From contig NZ_BAGN01000423.1 in NCBI RefSeq assembly GCF_000308835.1, positions 17,410 through 81,409 on the forward strand: a DNA stretch of 64,000 nt, given 5' to 3'. Source of the stretch: Nocardia vinacea NBRC 16497. GTDB lineage: Bacteria > Actinomycetota > Actinomycetes > Mycobacteriales > Mycobacteriaceae. Made by a program: the position numbers and the translations under genes. This document shows positions 53,901-63,600 of this stretch, in pieces. The notes under the pieces are model-generated. The model was not told where the DNA came from. It saw only the letters and a list, made by a program, of their open reading frames with translations, and did not search any database. The stretch's first letter is position 1. Every line of letters starts with the position of its first letter.

Positions 53901-54740
53901 GTGGGGTCAGATTCGTCGGCAGCCGCCCACCCCGGTGGCATCGTCCCGCCGGGTTTCCTCGACCTCAGGTCGAGTGCCGGCGGATTCCTTGTGGTGGCAG
54001 TCGATTTCGACCTCACCAGCCGCGGTGAAGCAGGGTTCCGTGACCTCGCGGCGCTGCTGCCCGAGCCGGTGACGGTCTGGCTGACCGCCCAGCCACCCGC
54101 GAGCGTCGCCGACACGGCGTCGGGCGAGGCCTACACCGCGTGGTGGTGGGAACGGCTTGCCGCCTCCGGAGCGGAGATCGACGCGATACTCGGATATTGC
54201 GCGGGCAGCGTGTTCGCCTCCGCCCTCGCCGATGAGGTGGCGCGACAGCAAGGCCGTCGACCCGCCACCATTGTTTTCAATCCCGGTCGGCCCACCAGGG
54301 ATTCGGTATTCCGCGACATTCGCACCACCCTGACTGCGCTATCCCCGCTGTCGGCCGCCGAACGCGACGACCTCATCGGCGAGGCGAGCGCCCTGCTTCA
54401 GGAGTGGCCGCGGGATGTTCCCGGCATCCTGGATCGCCTCCTGGCGCTCTACCGCGATGCCGCGCGCGACGCCTTCGAACGAGTCGGTGTCGCACCGGAC
54501 GTCGGTGCCGAGCTGATCGATGTATTCGCCTCCTACACAGCGTATTTGAGGGCGGCGTCGACCATGGCGCCGCACCCTCGGTGGTCATCGGCGACCGCCG
54601 TGATCTCTGCGGAAGACGACGGGGAACCGGGTTTCACCGCGCACCGCATCCCCACCGCGATCGGCCGCCGCGACCTGTTGCGGACACCCCAGGTCGCACG
54701 CCTGGTCCTGAACGCGATGCAGCCGGAAGGTAGGAGATGA
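53901..54740 (+). CDS. Thioesterase-like alpha/beta hydrolase with Cys nucleophile (NRPS-associated)
   Basis: The protein has 279 aa with a GTG start eight bases after GGAG. It has the alpha/beta-hydrolase layout of NRPS-associated thioesterases. The nucleophile elbow is G-Y-C-A-G-S (ILGYCAGSVFA), with Cys where Ser is usual; a late AHRIPTAIGRR region could hold the His. It ends one base before the next ATG, so it is co-translated with the A-PCP gene. Type II thioesterases clear misprimed carriers or release products; Cys instead of Ser may favour acyl transfer over hydrolysis. Confidence 0.78.
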   Translation: MGSDSSAAAHPGGIVPPGFLDLRSSAGGFLVVAVDFDLTSRGEAGFRDLAALLPEPVTVWLTAQPPASVADTASGEAYTAWWWERLAASGAEIDAILGYCAGSVFASALADEVARQQGRRPATIVFNPGRPTRDSVFRDIRTTLTALSPLSAAERDDLIGEASALLQEWPRDVPGILDRLLALYRDAARDAFERVGVAPDVGAELIDVFASYTAYLRAASTMAPHPRWSSATAVISAEDDGEPGFTAHRIPTAIGRRDLLRTPQVARLVLNAMQPEGRR

Positions 54741-54741
54741 C

Positions 54742-56472
54742 ATGGCGACCGGCACATCCACTGTCGCAGAACTGTTCCGCGAACAGGTGCACCGGAGCGG
54801 CCATGCCACGGCTGTCGTGCACCCGCACAGGCGACTGAGCTACCGCCAGCTCGACGACGCGTCCACACGTCAGGCCCGAGCGTTGCACCGCCACGGCGTG
54901 CGCCGCGGCCATCTCGTCGCGTTGTACCTCGACAACTCCGTCGATCTCGTCATTGCGTTGCTCGCGATCGTCAAGAGCGGGGCGGGTTATCTGCCGCTGG
55001 CCGTGACCGATCCGCCGCGGCGTACCGAGGCGCTGCTGCGGGGAGCCGAACCGCAGCTCGTGCTGGTCGACCAGCACGGCCCACAGTGGATGTCCGGACT
55101 CGCTTCCATCGTCCCGATGGGCGTGGAGACCGGCGACGACGATTCCCCCGACGATCCGCTACTCGGCCCGGCGGCACACGATGCCGCCTACGTCATCCAC
55201 ACGTCCGGTTCCACCGGCCGCCCCAAGGGCGTGGTTATCGAACACGGCGCCCTCGCAACGTATCTCCGTTGGGCGGTGACGTGGTACCCGGGCCTGGCCG
55301 GCTCGGTGCGCGTGCACTCCTCGCCAGCGTTCGACATGGCGGTGACAAGTCTGTTCGGCCCGCTGGTCGCGGGTGGAACGCTCGATCTCGCGTCCCTCGA
55401 CGACCGCGACGACCGCGACACACCAACCTTTCTCAAGGTGACTCCCGCGCATCTGCCGCTGCTGCGCTCCACATTCGCGCACTGCGCGCCCACCTCGGAT
55501 CTCATAGTGGGCGGCGAAGCGCTCACCGGTGCGATGCTCACCGACTGGCGACGCGAGAACCCGGCGGCCACCGTCGTCAACGAGTACGGACCCACCGAGG
55601 CCACGGTGGGCTGTTGTATCCACCGGGTGGGGCCGGGCGATGCACTCGCACCCGGGCCCGTCCCCATCGGCCTGGCCACCCCGGGGACCCGGCTGTACCT
55701 GCTCGACTCCCGACTCGGTCCCGTCGACGAGGGTGAGTTGTACATCGCCGGGTCACAACTCGCGCGCGGCTACCTGCGTAGCCCCGGGCTCACGGCCGCC
55801 GCCTTCGTAGCCGACCCGCTCGGGCCGCCCGGCACTCGGATGTACCGCAGCGGCGACCGCGTGCGCCGCCGAGACGATGACCTGCTCGAGTTCGCGGGCC
55901 GGGTCGACGACCAGCTGTCCATCAACGGATTCCGGGTCGAGCCGGGCGAAATCGCCGACACGCTCACCCGGTCCGCCGACGTGGATCAAGCCGCGGTGGT
56001 CGCTCGCGATGACGGATCCGCGGGCACAGGGCTCGTCGTGTACGCGACACCGGCACCCGGCGCCACCCCGACCGCAGCCGCTCTGCGGCAGCACCTGGCC
56101 GACCGGCTTCCGGGACACCTTGTGCCGACGACCATCGTGCTGCTCGAGGCGTTCCCCCTGACCCCGAATGGCAAGCTCGACTACGCCGCACTGCCGGAAC
56201 CCGCTGAAAGCGCTGGGAGGCGGGGGGATTCGTCCGCGACACCGCAGACACCGACAGAACAGCTCGTGTGTGAGCTGATGGCCGAACTGCTCGAACTCGA
56301 AGAGGTCGGCGTCGATGACGACTTCTTCGCCCTCGGCGGAACCAGTCTTGCCGCCGCGCGCCTGGTGACCTGGGCCCGCCGCAGCGGCGTGGATTTCACC
56401 CTCACCGATGTGCTGAGCCACCGCACGGTGCGCAGGTTGCTCGGTCCCCCCGTCCGCCCGGCCCGGCACTGA
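54742..56472 (+). CDS. NRPS adenylation-PCP didomain, Asn-like specificity
   Basis: The protein has 576 aa. The A domain (residues ~8-490) shows A3 TSGSTGRPKG (~154), A5 NEYGPTEATVG (~280), A7 YRSGDRV, A8 GRVDDQLSINGFRVEPGEI and A10 PLTPNGKLD. Reading specificity positions by hand gives approximately D-M-T-K-V-G-E-V-G-K, close to the published Asn code D-L-T-K-L-G-E-V-G-K; Asp and related residues remain possible. The PCP (~500-570) has DDFFALGGTSL with the phosphopantetheine Ser at ~535. It has no condensation domain, so it loads an amino acid for modification or transfer in trans. The next gene, a hydroxylase of the kind acting on PCP-bound Asp/Asn, fits. Confidence 0.92.
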   Translation: MATGTSTVAELFREQVHRSGHATAVVHPHRRLSYRQLDDASTRQARALHRHGVRRGHLVALYLDNSVDLVIALLAIVKSGAGYLPLAVTDPPRRTEALLRGAEPQLVLVDQHGPQWMSGLASIVPMGVETGDDDSPDDPLLGPAAHDAAYVIHTSGSTGRPKGVVIEHGALATYLRWAVTWYPGLAGSVRVHSSPAFDMAVTSLFGPLVAGGTLDLASLDDRDDRDTPTFLKVTPAHLPLLRSTFAHCAPTSDLIVGGEALTGAMLTDWRRENPAATVVNEYGPTEATVGCCIHRVGPGDALAPGPVPIGLATPGTRLYLLDSRLGPVDEGELYIAGSQLARGYLRSPGLTAAAFVADPLGPPGTRMYRSGDRVRRRDDDLLEFAGRVDDQLSINGFRVEPGEIADTLTRSADVDQAAVVARDDGSAGTGLVVYATPAPGATPTAAALRQHLADRLPGHLVPTTIVLLEAFPLTPNGKLDYAALPEPAESAGRRGDSSATPQTPTEQLVCELMAELLELEEVGVDDDFFALGGTSLAAARLVTWARRSGVDFTLTDVLSHRTVRRLLGPPVRPARH

Positions 56473-56481
56473 GGAGACGAC

Positions 56482-57453
56482 ATGGCACCAACGCTGCCCG
56501 CCGGACTCGCCCGCCTCGGTCCCGTCGCAGGCCTGCTCGAAACCAACGGGATCACCTCCGCCGCGGTCTATCCGCTCCCGGACGACCTCCTCGACATCCC
56601 CGTATGGGCGCGGCAGCACCGCGCGGAAATCCGGGCCGTGCTGGCCCGATTCGGGGTGGTCCTACTGCGCAACGTAACCGCGGAACTCGACCTCTTCGGG
56701 CGAATCGTCGCCGCCATCGGTGGCGATCCGCTGCCCTACCGCGACCGGTCCACGCCCCGGTCGCACGTCGACGGCAACATCTACACCTCCACGGAATACC
56801 CGGCAGACCAACGGATTCCACTGCACAACGAAAACTCTTACGCCGACACCTGGCCCACGGTGCTGTTCTTCTTCTGCGAAGCACCCGCCCAACACGGCGG
56901 AGCGACGCCGGTCGCCGACAGTCGCGCGGTGTTCGACCGGATCGACGCCGACATCCGCACACGGTTCGCCGACGGCATCGTCTACACCAGGACCTACCGT
57001 GACGATTTGGGGTTGGGTTGGCAGGAGGCGTTCCAGACCGATTCGCGATCCGAAGTCGAGGAGTATTGCGCCCGGCACGGCCAGCGATGCGAGTGGGACG
57101 GCCCGGTCCTGCGAACCCGGTTCCACCGGCCGAGTTGGCGTACCGAGGCCTCTTCCGGCAGCACGGTGTGGTTCAACCAAGCCCACTTGTTCCACCTGTC
57201 GGCGCTGGACGAGGAGATCCGCGAGGCACTGCTGCTGAGCTACCCCGACGGCGATCTCCCCCGCAACGCCTATCACGGCGACGGCAGTCCGCTGGCCGCG
57301 GATGATCTCGGGCGCATCGACGAGGTCTACCGGGAGTGTGCCCTCACGATCCCGTGGCAGCGCGGCGATCTGATGGTGGTCGACAATATGGTGGCCGCGC
57401 ACGGCCGCATGCCGTATCGCGGCGCACGCCGCGTGCTGGTGGCCATGACATGA
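56482..57453 (+). CDS. TauD/TfdA-type Fe(II)/2-oxoglutarate hydroxylase (SyrP/AsnO-like)
   Basis: The protein has 323 aa, preceded by GAGGAG. It has the facial triad HNE in LHNENSY (His115, Glu117) and a distal His near residue 307 in VAAHGRM, followed by the 2-oxoglutarate Arg in YRGARR. The size and motifs match clavaminate-synthase/SyrP/AsnO-like enzymes that hydroxylate the beta-carbon of free or PCP-tethered Asp/Asn/Arg. Directly after an Asn-like A-PCP it is expected to make a beta-hydroxy amino acid. Its stop overlaps the next start (ATGA). Confidence 0.9.
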   Translation: MAPTLPAGLARLGPVAGLLETNGITSAAVYPLPDDLLDIPVWARQHRAEIRAVLARFGVVLLRNVTAELDLFGRIVAAIGGDPLPYRDRSTPRSHVDGNIYTSTEYPADQRIPLHNENSYADTWPTVLFFFCEAPAQHGGATPVADSRAVFDRIDADIRTRFADGIVYTRTYRDDLGLGWQEAFQTDSRSEVEEYCARHGQRCEWDGPVLRTRFHRPSWRTEASSGSTVWFNQAHLFHLSALDEEIREALLLSYPDGDLPRNAYHGDGSPLAADDLGRIDEVYRECALTIPWQRGDLMVVDNMVAAHGRMPYRGARRVLVAMT

Positions 57454-60362
57454 GCGGCGACATCACCGAACAGGGTGTGGCCGTCTACGCGGCGTCTTTC
57501 GGCCAGCGTCGGCTGTGGTACGCAGAGCGCCTGGAGCCCACGAGCCCGATTGCCAACGTGCCCTTGGCAATCCGCCTGCGCGGACCCTTCGACCCCGCGA
57601 TATGGCAGCGAGCAGTCGATGTGGTGGTGCAGCGGCACGATACGCTGCGTACCTGTCTCGCTGATCGCGGCGGGGCACCGGAACAGGTGGTCCTCGACAC
57701 CTGCCGGGTGCGTGTCGAAGTCGAAGAGATCCCCGAGTCGGACGCCCCGGACTTCCTGGACCGGGTCGCGACCACCCCCTTCGATCCGACGGTCGCGCCA
57801 CTGCTGCGGATCGCCCTCGCACGCTTTGCCGACGAAGATCACCTGCTGGCGATCACCATGCATCATGCGGTCACCGACGGCTGGTCGTTCGGCGTGCTGC
57901 TGCGCGAGCTTTCCGACAACTACGCCGCGATCCGCGCGGGCGCGATCACGGATCTGCCGGAATTGGCCGTGCAGTACGGCGATTACGCCGAGTGGCAGCA
58001 GGACGCTGTCGCAGCCGGCCGGTGGGCGGATCAGGCCGACTTCTGGCGCGCCGAACTCGCGGACGTGCCGCTCCTGCTGGATTTGCCGACCGACCGCCAA
58101 CGGCCATCGGTGCGATCATCGGCAGGCGAAGCGATTGCGTTCATGGTGCCCGCGCCGACCGTCGCGGGCATTCGGGAGGCGGCGCGTCGACTCGGCGGCA
58201 CCATGCATATGGCACTGATGGCCGCGTTCCAGGCGCTGCTCGCCGACGTCGCCGGTCAGGACCGGTTCGTCGTCGGCACGGCGGTGTCCGGCCGCAGCCC
58301 CGCGGCCGTGGAGAACCTGATCGGATTCTTCGTCAATACCGTTCCCGTCAAGGCGGATTGTTCGGGCAGCCCAACATTCCCGGAGCTGTTCGGCCGGGTT
58401 CGGGAACAGCTGCTGCGTGCCTACGCCCATCAGGACCTGCCGCTGGAGCACATCGTGGATGCCGTGCGCCCGCCACGGGACCCGGCGCGCACTCCGCTGT
58501 TCCAGGCCATTCTCACCTACGGCCCGCACCCGCTTGCCGAACTGCGCCTGCCCGATGTCGAGCCGGAGTACGTCTCTGTCGCCCCCTCCGGCGGCTGCCA
58601 TTCCGACCTCGACCTCATCGTCTACGACGATGGAAAACACTTGCAGGGCTATCTGATTCGACCCGCCCGCCTCATCGACCACGAACGTGCTTCCGAATGG
58701 GTGGCGGAACTGCTGGGACTGCTGGCTGATATCGCGGCCGGGGTGAATCGTGCGCTCTGCACGCACGCCCGTCCAACGCCGACGATCCAACCCCGAGAGG
58801 CCGCTCCCTCCGACGCGGCGACCGCCGACGGTCCGCGAACCGACCTGCAGCGGTTTGTCGCCGACATCTGGGCGCAGTTGCTGGGCCTGGACTACGTTGG
58901 TGTGCACGACGACCTGTTCGCCTGCGGCGGCGACTCGCTGCAGGCCATTCGGCTGCTGAGCCGGGTCGAAACCGGGACCGGACGCAGTATCGGGCTGGCC
59001 GATTTCCTCCGCACGCCAACCGTCGCCGGACTCGCCGCGCTGCTGGCCACCAATCCCGCTGCGGCCGAACCGACTTCAGTGCCGTTGGGCCCATCCGAGC
59101 GCATTCTCGCACGTGTGTCATATGGTCAGCACCGCCTCTGGTTCATGCAGCGGCTGGAGCCCGACAGCACCGTCTACACCGTGCCGGTGGCCGCCAGAGT
59201 GCGGGGCGCATTGGATCTCGCGGCGCTGCGACGGGCAGTCGAGGTGATCGTGGCGAGGCACGATGTCCTCCGGACGCGCTTTGCCGACACCGGGAGCATC
59301 CCCGAGCAGATCGTGGAAGCCGACTTCCGGGTATCGCTCGAGGTCGAAGATGTGGCCGAGGCTGCCGCAGCGGATTTCGTCGGCCGAGTCACCGACACCC
59401 CATTCGACCTGACAACGCTCCCGTTGCTCCGCATCGCCGTCGCGAGATTCGACGCCGCCGATCATCTGCTGGTCATAGCAATGCATCATGCCATCACCGA
59501 CGGCTGGTCCGTCGACCTCCTGTTCCGCGAATTGTCGCTCTGCTACGACGCTTTCCAGGCGGGGACCATGCCCGTACTGCCGGACATCCCGATCCGCTAC
59601 GGCGATTACGCGGAATGGCAGCGCGCCATGGTCGAGGCGGGACAGTGGGATGCCCAGGCGTCGTTCTGGCGGACCGAACTCGTCGACTGGCCGCTGCCCC
59701 TGGACCTGCCGACCGACCGACCGCGACCGGCCATACGGACCGCACAGGGACAATCCCTGCATTTCCTGGTACCCGCGGCCACCACCGCCGGGATACGCGC
59801 GGCTGCCCGACGGTGCGGCGGCACCGTGCACATGGTGCTGATGGCCGCGTTCCAGGCAGTGCTCGCCGAACTCAGCGGACAGGATCGATTCGTCGTCGGC
59901 ACCGCGGTGTCGGGACGTGGCCCCGCCGCGGTAGACAATGTCGTCGGATTCTTCGTCAACACCATTCCGGTCAAGGCGGACTGTTCGGGCGCACCCGACC
60001 GGCCGCAGCTGTTCAACCGGGTCCGGCGCAACCTGTTGCGCGCCTATGCGAATCAGGATCTTCCCCTGGAGCACATTGTCGACGCCGTACGCCCGCGCCG
60101 CGACCTCGGCCGCACTCCGCTCTTCCAGGCCGTCCTGACCTTCGCAACCGACCCTTGCGCCGAATTGCGTCTCGGCGCAACGCAGGTCGAATCGCGTCCG
60201 GTGCTGCAGGACGCCGCCCGCACCGATCTCACGGTGGAGATCCACGACACCACACCGGCTTTGAACGGCGTGGTGGAGTTCAGCACCGACCTATTCGACT
60301 CCGTGACCGTCGCCTCGTTCATCGACCAACTGCTCGAGGAGCTCGCCCAGTGGAACCGCTGA
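57450..60362 (+). CDS. NRPS condensation-PCP-condensation protein
   Basis: The protein has 970 aa, with the start in the ATGA overlap with the hydroxylase. The order is C1 (residues ~10-430, HH motif at MHHAVTDGWS, ~138), PCP (Ser496 in GGDSLQAIRL) and C2 (~545-960, MHHAITDGWS at ~679). No A domain is present, so the central PCP must be loaded by an A domain elsewhere, or receives a group by transfer. C1 and C2 resemble each other along their length, suggesting domain duplication. It ends 13 bases inside the next gene. Confidence 0.92.
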   Translation: MSGDITEQGVAVYAASFGQRRLWYAERLEPTSPIANVPLAIRLRGPFDPAIWQRAVDVVVQRHDTLRTCLADRGGAPEQVVLDTCRVRVEVEEIPESDAPDFLDRVATTPFDPTVAPLLRIALARFADEDHLLAITMHHAVTDGWSFGVLLRELSDNYAAIRAGAITDLPELAVQYGDYAEWQQDAVAAGRWADQADFWRAELADVPLLLDLPTDRQRPSVRSSAGEAIAFMVPAPTVAGIREAARRLGGTMHMALMAAFQALLADVAGQDRFVVGTAVSGRSPAAVENLIGFFVNTVPVKADCSGSPTFPELFGRVREQLLRAYAHQDLPLEHIVDAVRPPRDPARTPLFQAILTYGPHPLAELRLPDVEPEYVSVAPSGGCHSDLDLIVYDDGKHLQGYLIRPARLIDHERASEWVAELLGLLADIAAGVNRALCTHARPTPTIQPREAAPSDAATADGPRTDLQRFVADIWAQLLGLDYVGVHDDLFACGGDSLQAIRLLSRVETGTGRSIGLADFLRTPTVAGLAALLATNPAAAEPTSVPLGPSERILARVSYGQHRLWFMQRLEPDSTVYTVPVAARVRGALDLAALRRAVEVIVARHDVLRTRFADTGSIPEQIVEADFRVSLEVEDVAEAAAADFVGRVTDTPFDLTTLPLLRIAVARFDAADHLLVIAMHHAITDGWSVDLLFRELSLCYDAFQAGTMPVLPDIPIRYGDYAEWQRAMVEAGQWDAQASFWRTELVDWPLPLDLPTDRPRPAIRTAQGQSLHFLVPAATTAGIRAAARRCGGTVHMVLMAAFQAVLAELSGQDRFVVGTAVSGRGPAAVDNVVGFFVNTIPVKADCSGAPDRPQLFNRVRRNLLRAYANQDLPLEHIVDAVRPRRDLGRTPLFQAVLTFATDPCAELRLGATQVESRPVLQDAARTDLTVEIHDTTPALNGVVEFSTDLFDSVTVASFIDQLLEELAQWNR

Positions 60363-60601
60363 CCGATAACACCTGCGCCGGAATTACCGCATATCTCACC
60401 CGAATGTGGTGCACGATCCTCGATCTCGACGCGGTCGACCCCGATGACAACTTCTTCGACCTGGGCGGGACGTCCTTCCAACTGCTCATGGTGAAGGACC
60501 GCCTCGACACCGAGTTGGGCATCACCACCGAGCTGATGAGTTTCTTCCGTCATCCCACGGTGGCGGAGCTGGCCGACTACCTCTACGGGAGGACACGATG
60601 A
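60350..60601 (+). CDS. Stand-alone peptidyl carrier protein
   Basis: The protein has 83 aa from a GTG at 60350 with GAGGAG upstream; the frame before it belongs to the shadow of the previous gene. It is a full PCP: DDNFFDLGGTSFQLL with the phosphopantetheine Ser at 42, and a HPTVAELADYL helix. It overlaps the preceding gene by 13 bases and the PKS gene by 4. A free PCP between a C-PCP-C protein and a PKS may carry the growing or modified intermediate between them. Confidence 0.88.
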   Translation: MEPLTDNTCAGITAYLTRMWCTILDLDAVDPDDNFFDLGGTSFQLLMVKDRLDTELGITTELMSFFRHPTVAELADYLYGRTR

Positions 60602-63600
60602 CGGCGGACGACGCAATCGCGGTGGTGGGTATGGCGGGCCGTTTTCCGGGCGCCGCCGACGTGGCCGAGTTGTGGCGAAACCTGGTGGCGGGCAAGGAGT
60701 CTCTGGTCCGCCCGGCAACCGGCACACCGGGAGACGCCTACGGTGTACTGGCCGATATCGACCTGTTCGACGCCGAGTTCTTCAAGGTCGCACCGGCCGA
60801 GGCCGAACTCCTCGATCCACAGCACCGGCTGTTCCTCGAATGCGCGTGGCATGCCTTGGAGCACGCCGGCTGCCCTCCGGACCGCTATGGCGCGCAGACC
60901 GGAGTCTTCGCCTCCGCCAGCCCGAGCACGTACCTGCTCCGGACCCTGCTCACCCGATTCCAGCACGCGAATCCCACCGAGCAGCACCGCATCCTGCTGG
61001 CCACCGACAAGGACTACCTCGCGACCCGCACCTCCTACAAGCTCGACCTACAGGGCCCCAGCATCGGCGTACAGACGGCATGCTCGTCATCGCTGGTCGC
61101 GGTGCACCTCGCGACCCGCGCGCTGGCCGCGGGCGACTGCGGGGTCGCGGTGGTTGGCGGCGCCACCGTATTCCTTCCGCAAGTGACCCTGCAAGAGCAT
61201 GTGGACGGTGCCATCATCTCCGCCGATGGACACTGCCGCCCGTTCGACGCCGCCGCCACCGGCGCGGTCGGCGGCAACGGGGTGGCCGCGGTGGTGCTGC
61301 GCCGCGTCGCCGACGCCGTCCGCGACGGCAATCCGATTCGTGCGGTGATCCTCGGTTCCGCGGTCGAGAACGACGGGCGCCGCAAGGTCGGCTACGCCGC
61401 GCCCGGTTGGGAAGGCCAAGTTCGGACCGTATCCCGCGCGCTCGAGCGCGCGAGTGTCGCGAGTACCGACATCGGATACGTGGAAGCCCACGGCACCGGC
61501 ACGCCGATCGGCGATCCGCTGGAGGTATCGGCGCTGGCCGAGGCGTTCGGGCGGCACCGCGACGGTGCGGCGGCACCCGGCGACTGTCTGCTCGGTTCGG
61601 TCAAGTCGAACATCGGACATCTGGACGCCACCGCTGGCGTGACCGGCCTCATCAAGGCGGTGCTCGCGCTGGAGCACGGAATCATCCCGGGCACAGTGCA
61701 TTTCCGGGAGCCGAACCCGAACTTCGAGTGGGATCGGTCCCCGTTCGCCGTCAACGCGTCGGCGGTGGAGTGGCCGCAATCCCGCGCGGACCGCCGCTGC
61801 GGCGTAAGCAGTCTCGGAATCGGCGGCACCAATGCCCATGTGGTGCTGGCGGGTTGGGCCGGAGCCGCACGCACGCGTGCCGAACGTTCGTGTCATGTGA
61901 TGACGTTCTCGGCGCACTCCGCTGCCGCCCTGGCAGCCCGGACCCGGGACCTGCGCGCACGCCTAGAGGCCGACCACGACGCCGATCCGGCCGATATCGC
62001 TCGCACCATCCAGATCGGCAGCAGTGCACTGCCGCACCGTCGTTTCGTGATCGCGCACAATCGCTCCGAACTGGTTACGGCGCTTACCGATACAGCGGCG
62101 GTCGGCACGCGTGCGACGTCGAAGGCAAAAGTAGCGTTCCTTTTTCCCGGACACGGCGGACAGTATCCCGATGTCGGTGCCCGGCTGTGGCCCGACTTCG
62201 AGGTTTTCCGTACCGCGCACCAGGACTGCCTGGACCTGTTGGACGCCGCTTCCGATCGCTCACTGAAAACATTGCTCTCCGAAGCGGATCGCGTGGACGA
62301 TACGCTGGTCGCGCAACCCGCACTCTTCGCGGTCGAATACGCGCTCGCCCGCACCTGGCTGCATCTCGGTGTGCGTCCGGCGAGCATGATCGGCCACAGC
62401 CTCGGCGAATACGTAGCGGCGGTGATCGCGGGCGTGATGACCGCCGACGACGCGGCGCAGCTGGTGGTGGCCCGTGCGGAGTTGATGCAGAAACTCGCGC
62501 CGGGGGCCATGCTCGCCGCCGCCATCAGCGAGGAAGACGCCGCTCGGTTCGTTGCCGCGGGGGCGGATCTGGCGGCCGTCAACGCCGCGAAATCATGTGT
62601 GCTTTCCGGGTCCGTCCAGGTCGTCGACGCGATCGCCGAGGACCTGGCCGGTGCGGGCATACCCTTCCGACGCCTGGCGGTGTCGCGGGCCTTCCACAGT
62701 CGGATGACCGACACCTGCCTCGATGGCCTGCGTGCGCAGGTGGCCCGAATCCCCTTGCAGCCGCCGAACATTCCCTTCGCGTCGAATGTCACCGGCACCT
62801 GGATCACCGACGAGCAGGCGACGAGTCCGGACTACTGGGTCGAACAAACGCGGCGCACCGTGCGGTTCGCCGAAGGTTTGGCCACGGTATTCGCCTCGGG
62901 TCCGAATGTGGTGGTGGAATTGGGGCCCGGTCGTGCACTGAGCAGGCTGGCACAGCGCGATCCGGCGCGGCCGGAAGGCCTTCAGGTCCTCGCGTCCCTG
63001 CCCGCGCCCAGCGACAAGGAGTCCGAATCCGAGTGCCTGTCAAGGGCGTTGGCAGCGGCGTGGACTGCGGGTGCTCCCGTCGACTGGTCGGTGCTCTGGG
63101 AGCACGAACGGCCGTGGACCGCGGTCGACCTGCCTGCCTATCCGTTCCAACGCACCCGCCATTGGCCCTCCGACGTTCCCGAGGAATCCAGCGCCGCACC
63201 GGCCGCGCAACCAGTGACCGGCCCGCAACGGTCCCGCTCGGACACCGGGGAGCTGCTCGTGGCAGTTCGCTCCACCTACACGGATACGATCGGACGTCCG
63301 CTCGAGGACACCGCGAACTTCTTCGACGCGGGCGGAGATTCGTTGGTGGCAGTCCAGGCGGTGTTGGCGTTGCGCGCCGAGCTGGGCCGGGAGCTGTCGT
63401 TGCGCGAATTCGTCGACAACCCCACTATCGAGCAGCTGACAGCCCTGCTGACCGACCGTGAAACCGCCGTCCCCACATCCCGACCAGCCGTGACGGCACC
63501 TTCCACCGATCAGGTGGCCCAGACCTGTCCGGCGACACCGACGGTATCCGTGCGCGACAGTGCCTCCGCTGCACCCGGACCGCGGTCGGGCCCGGAGTTC

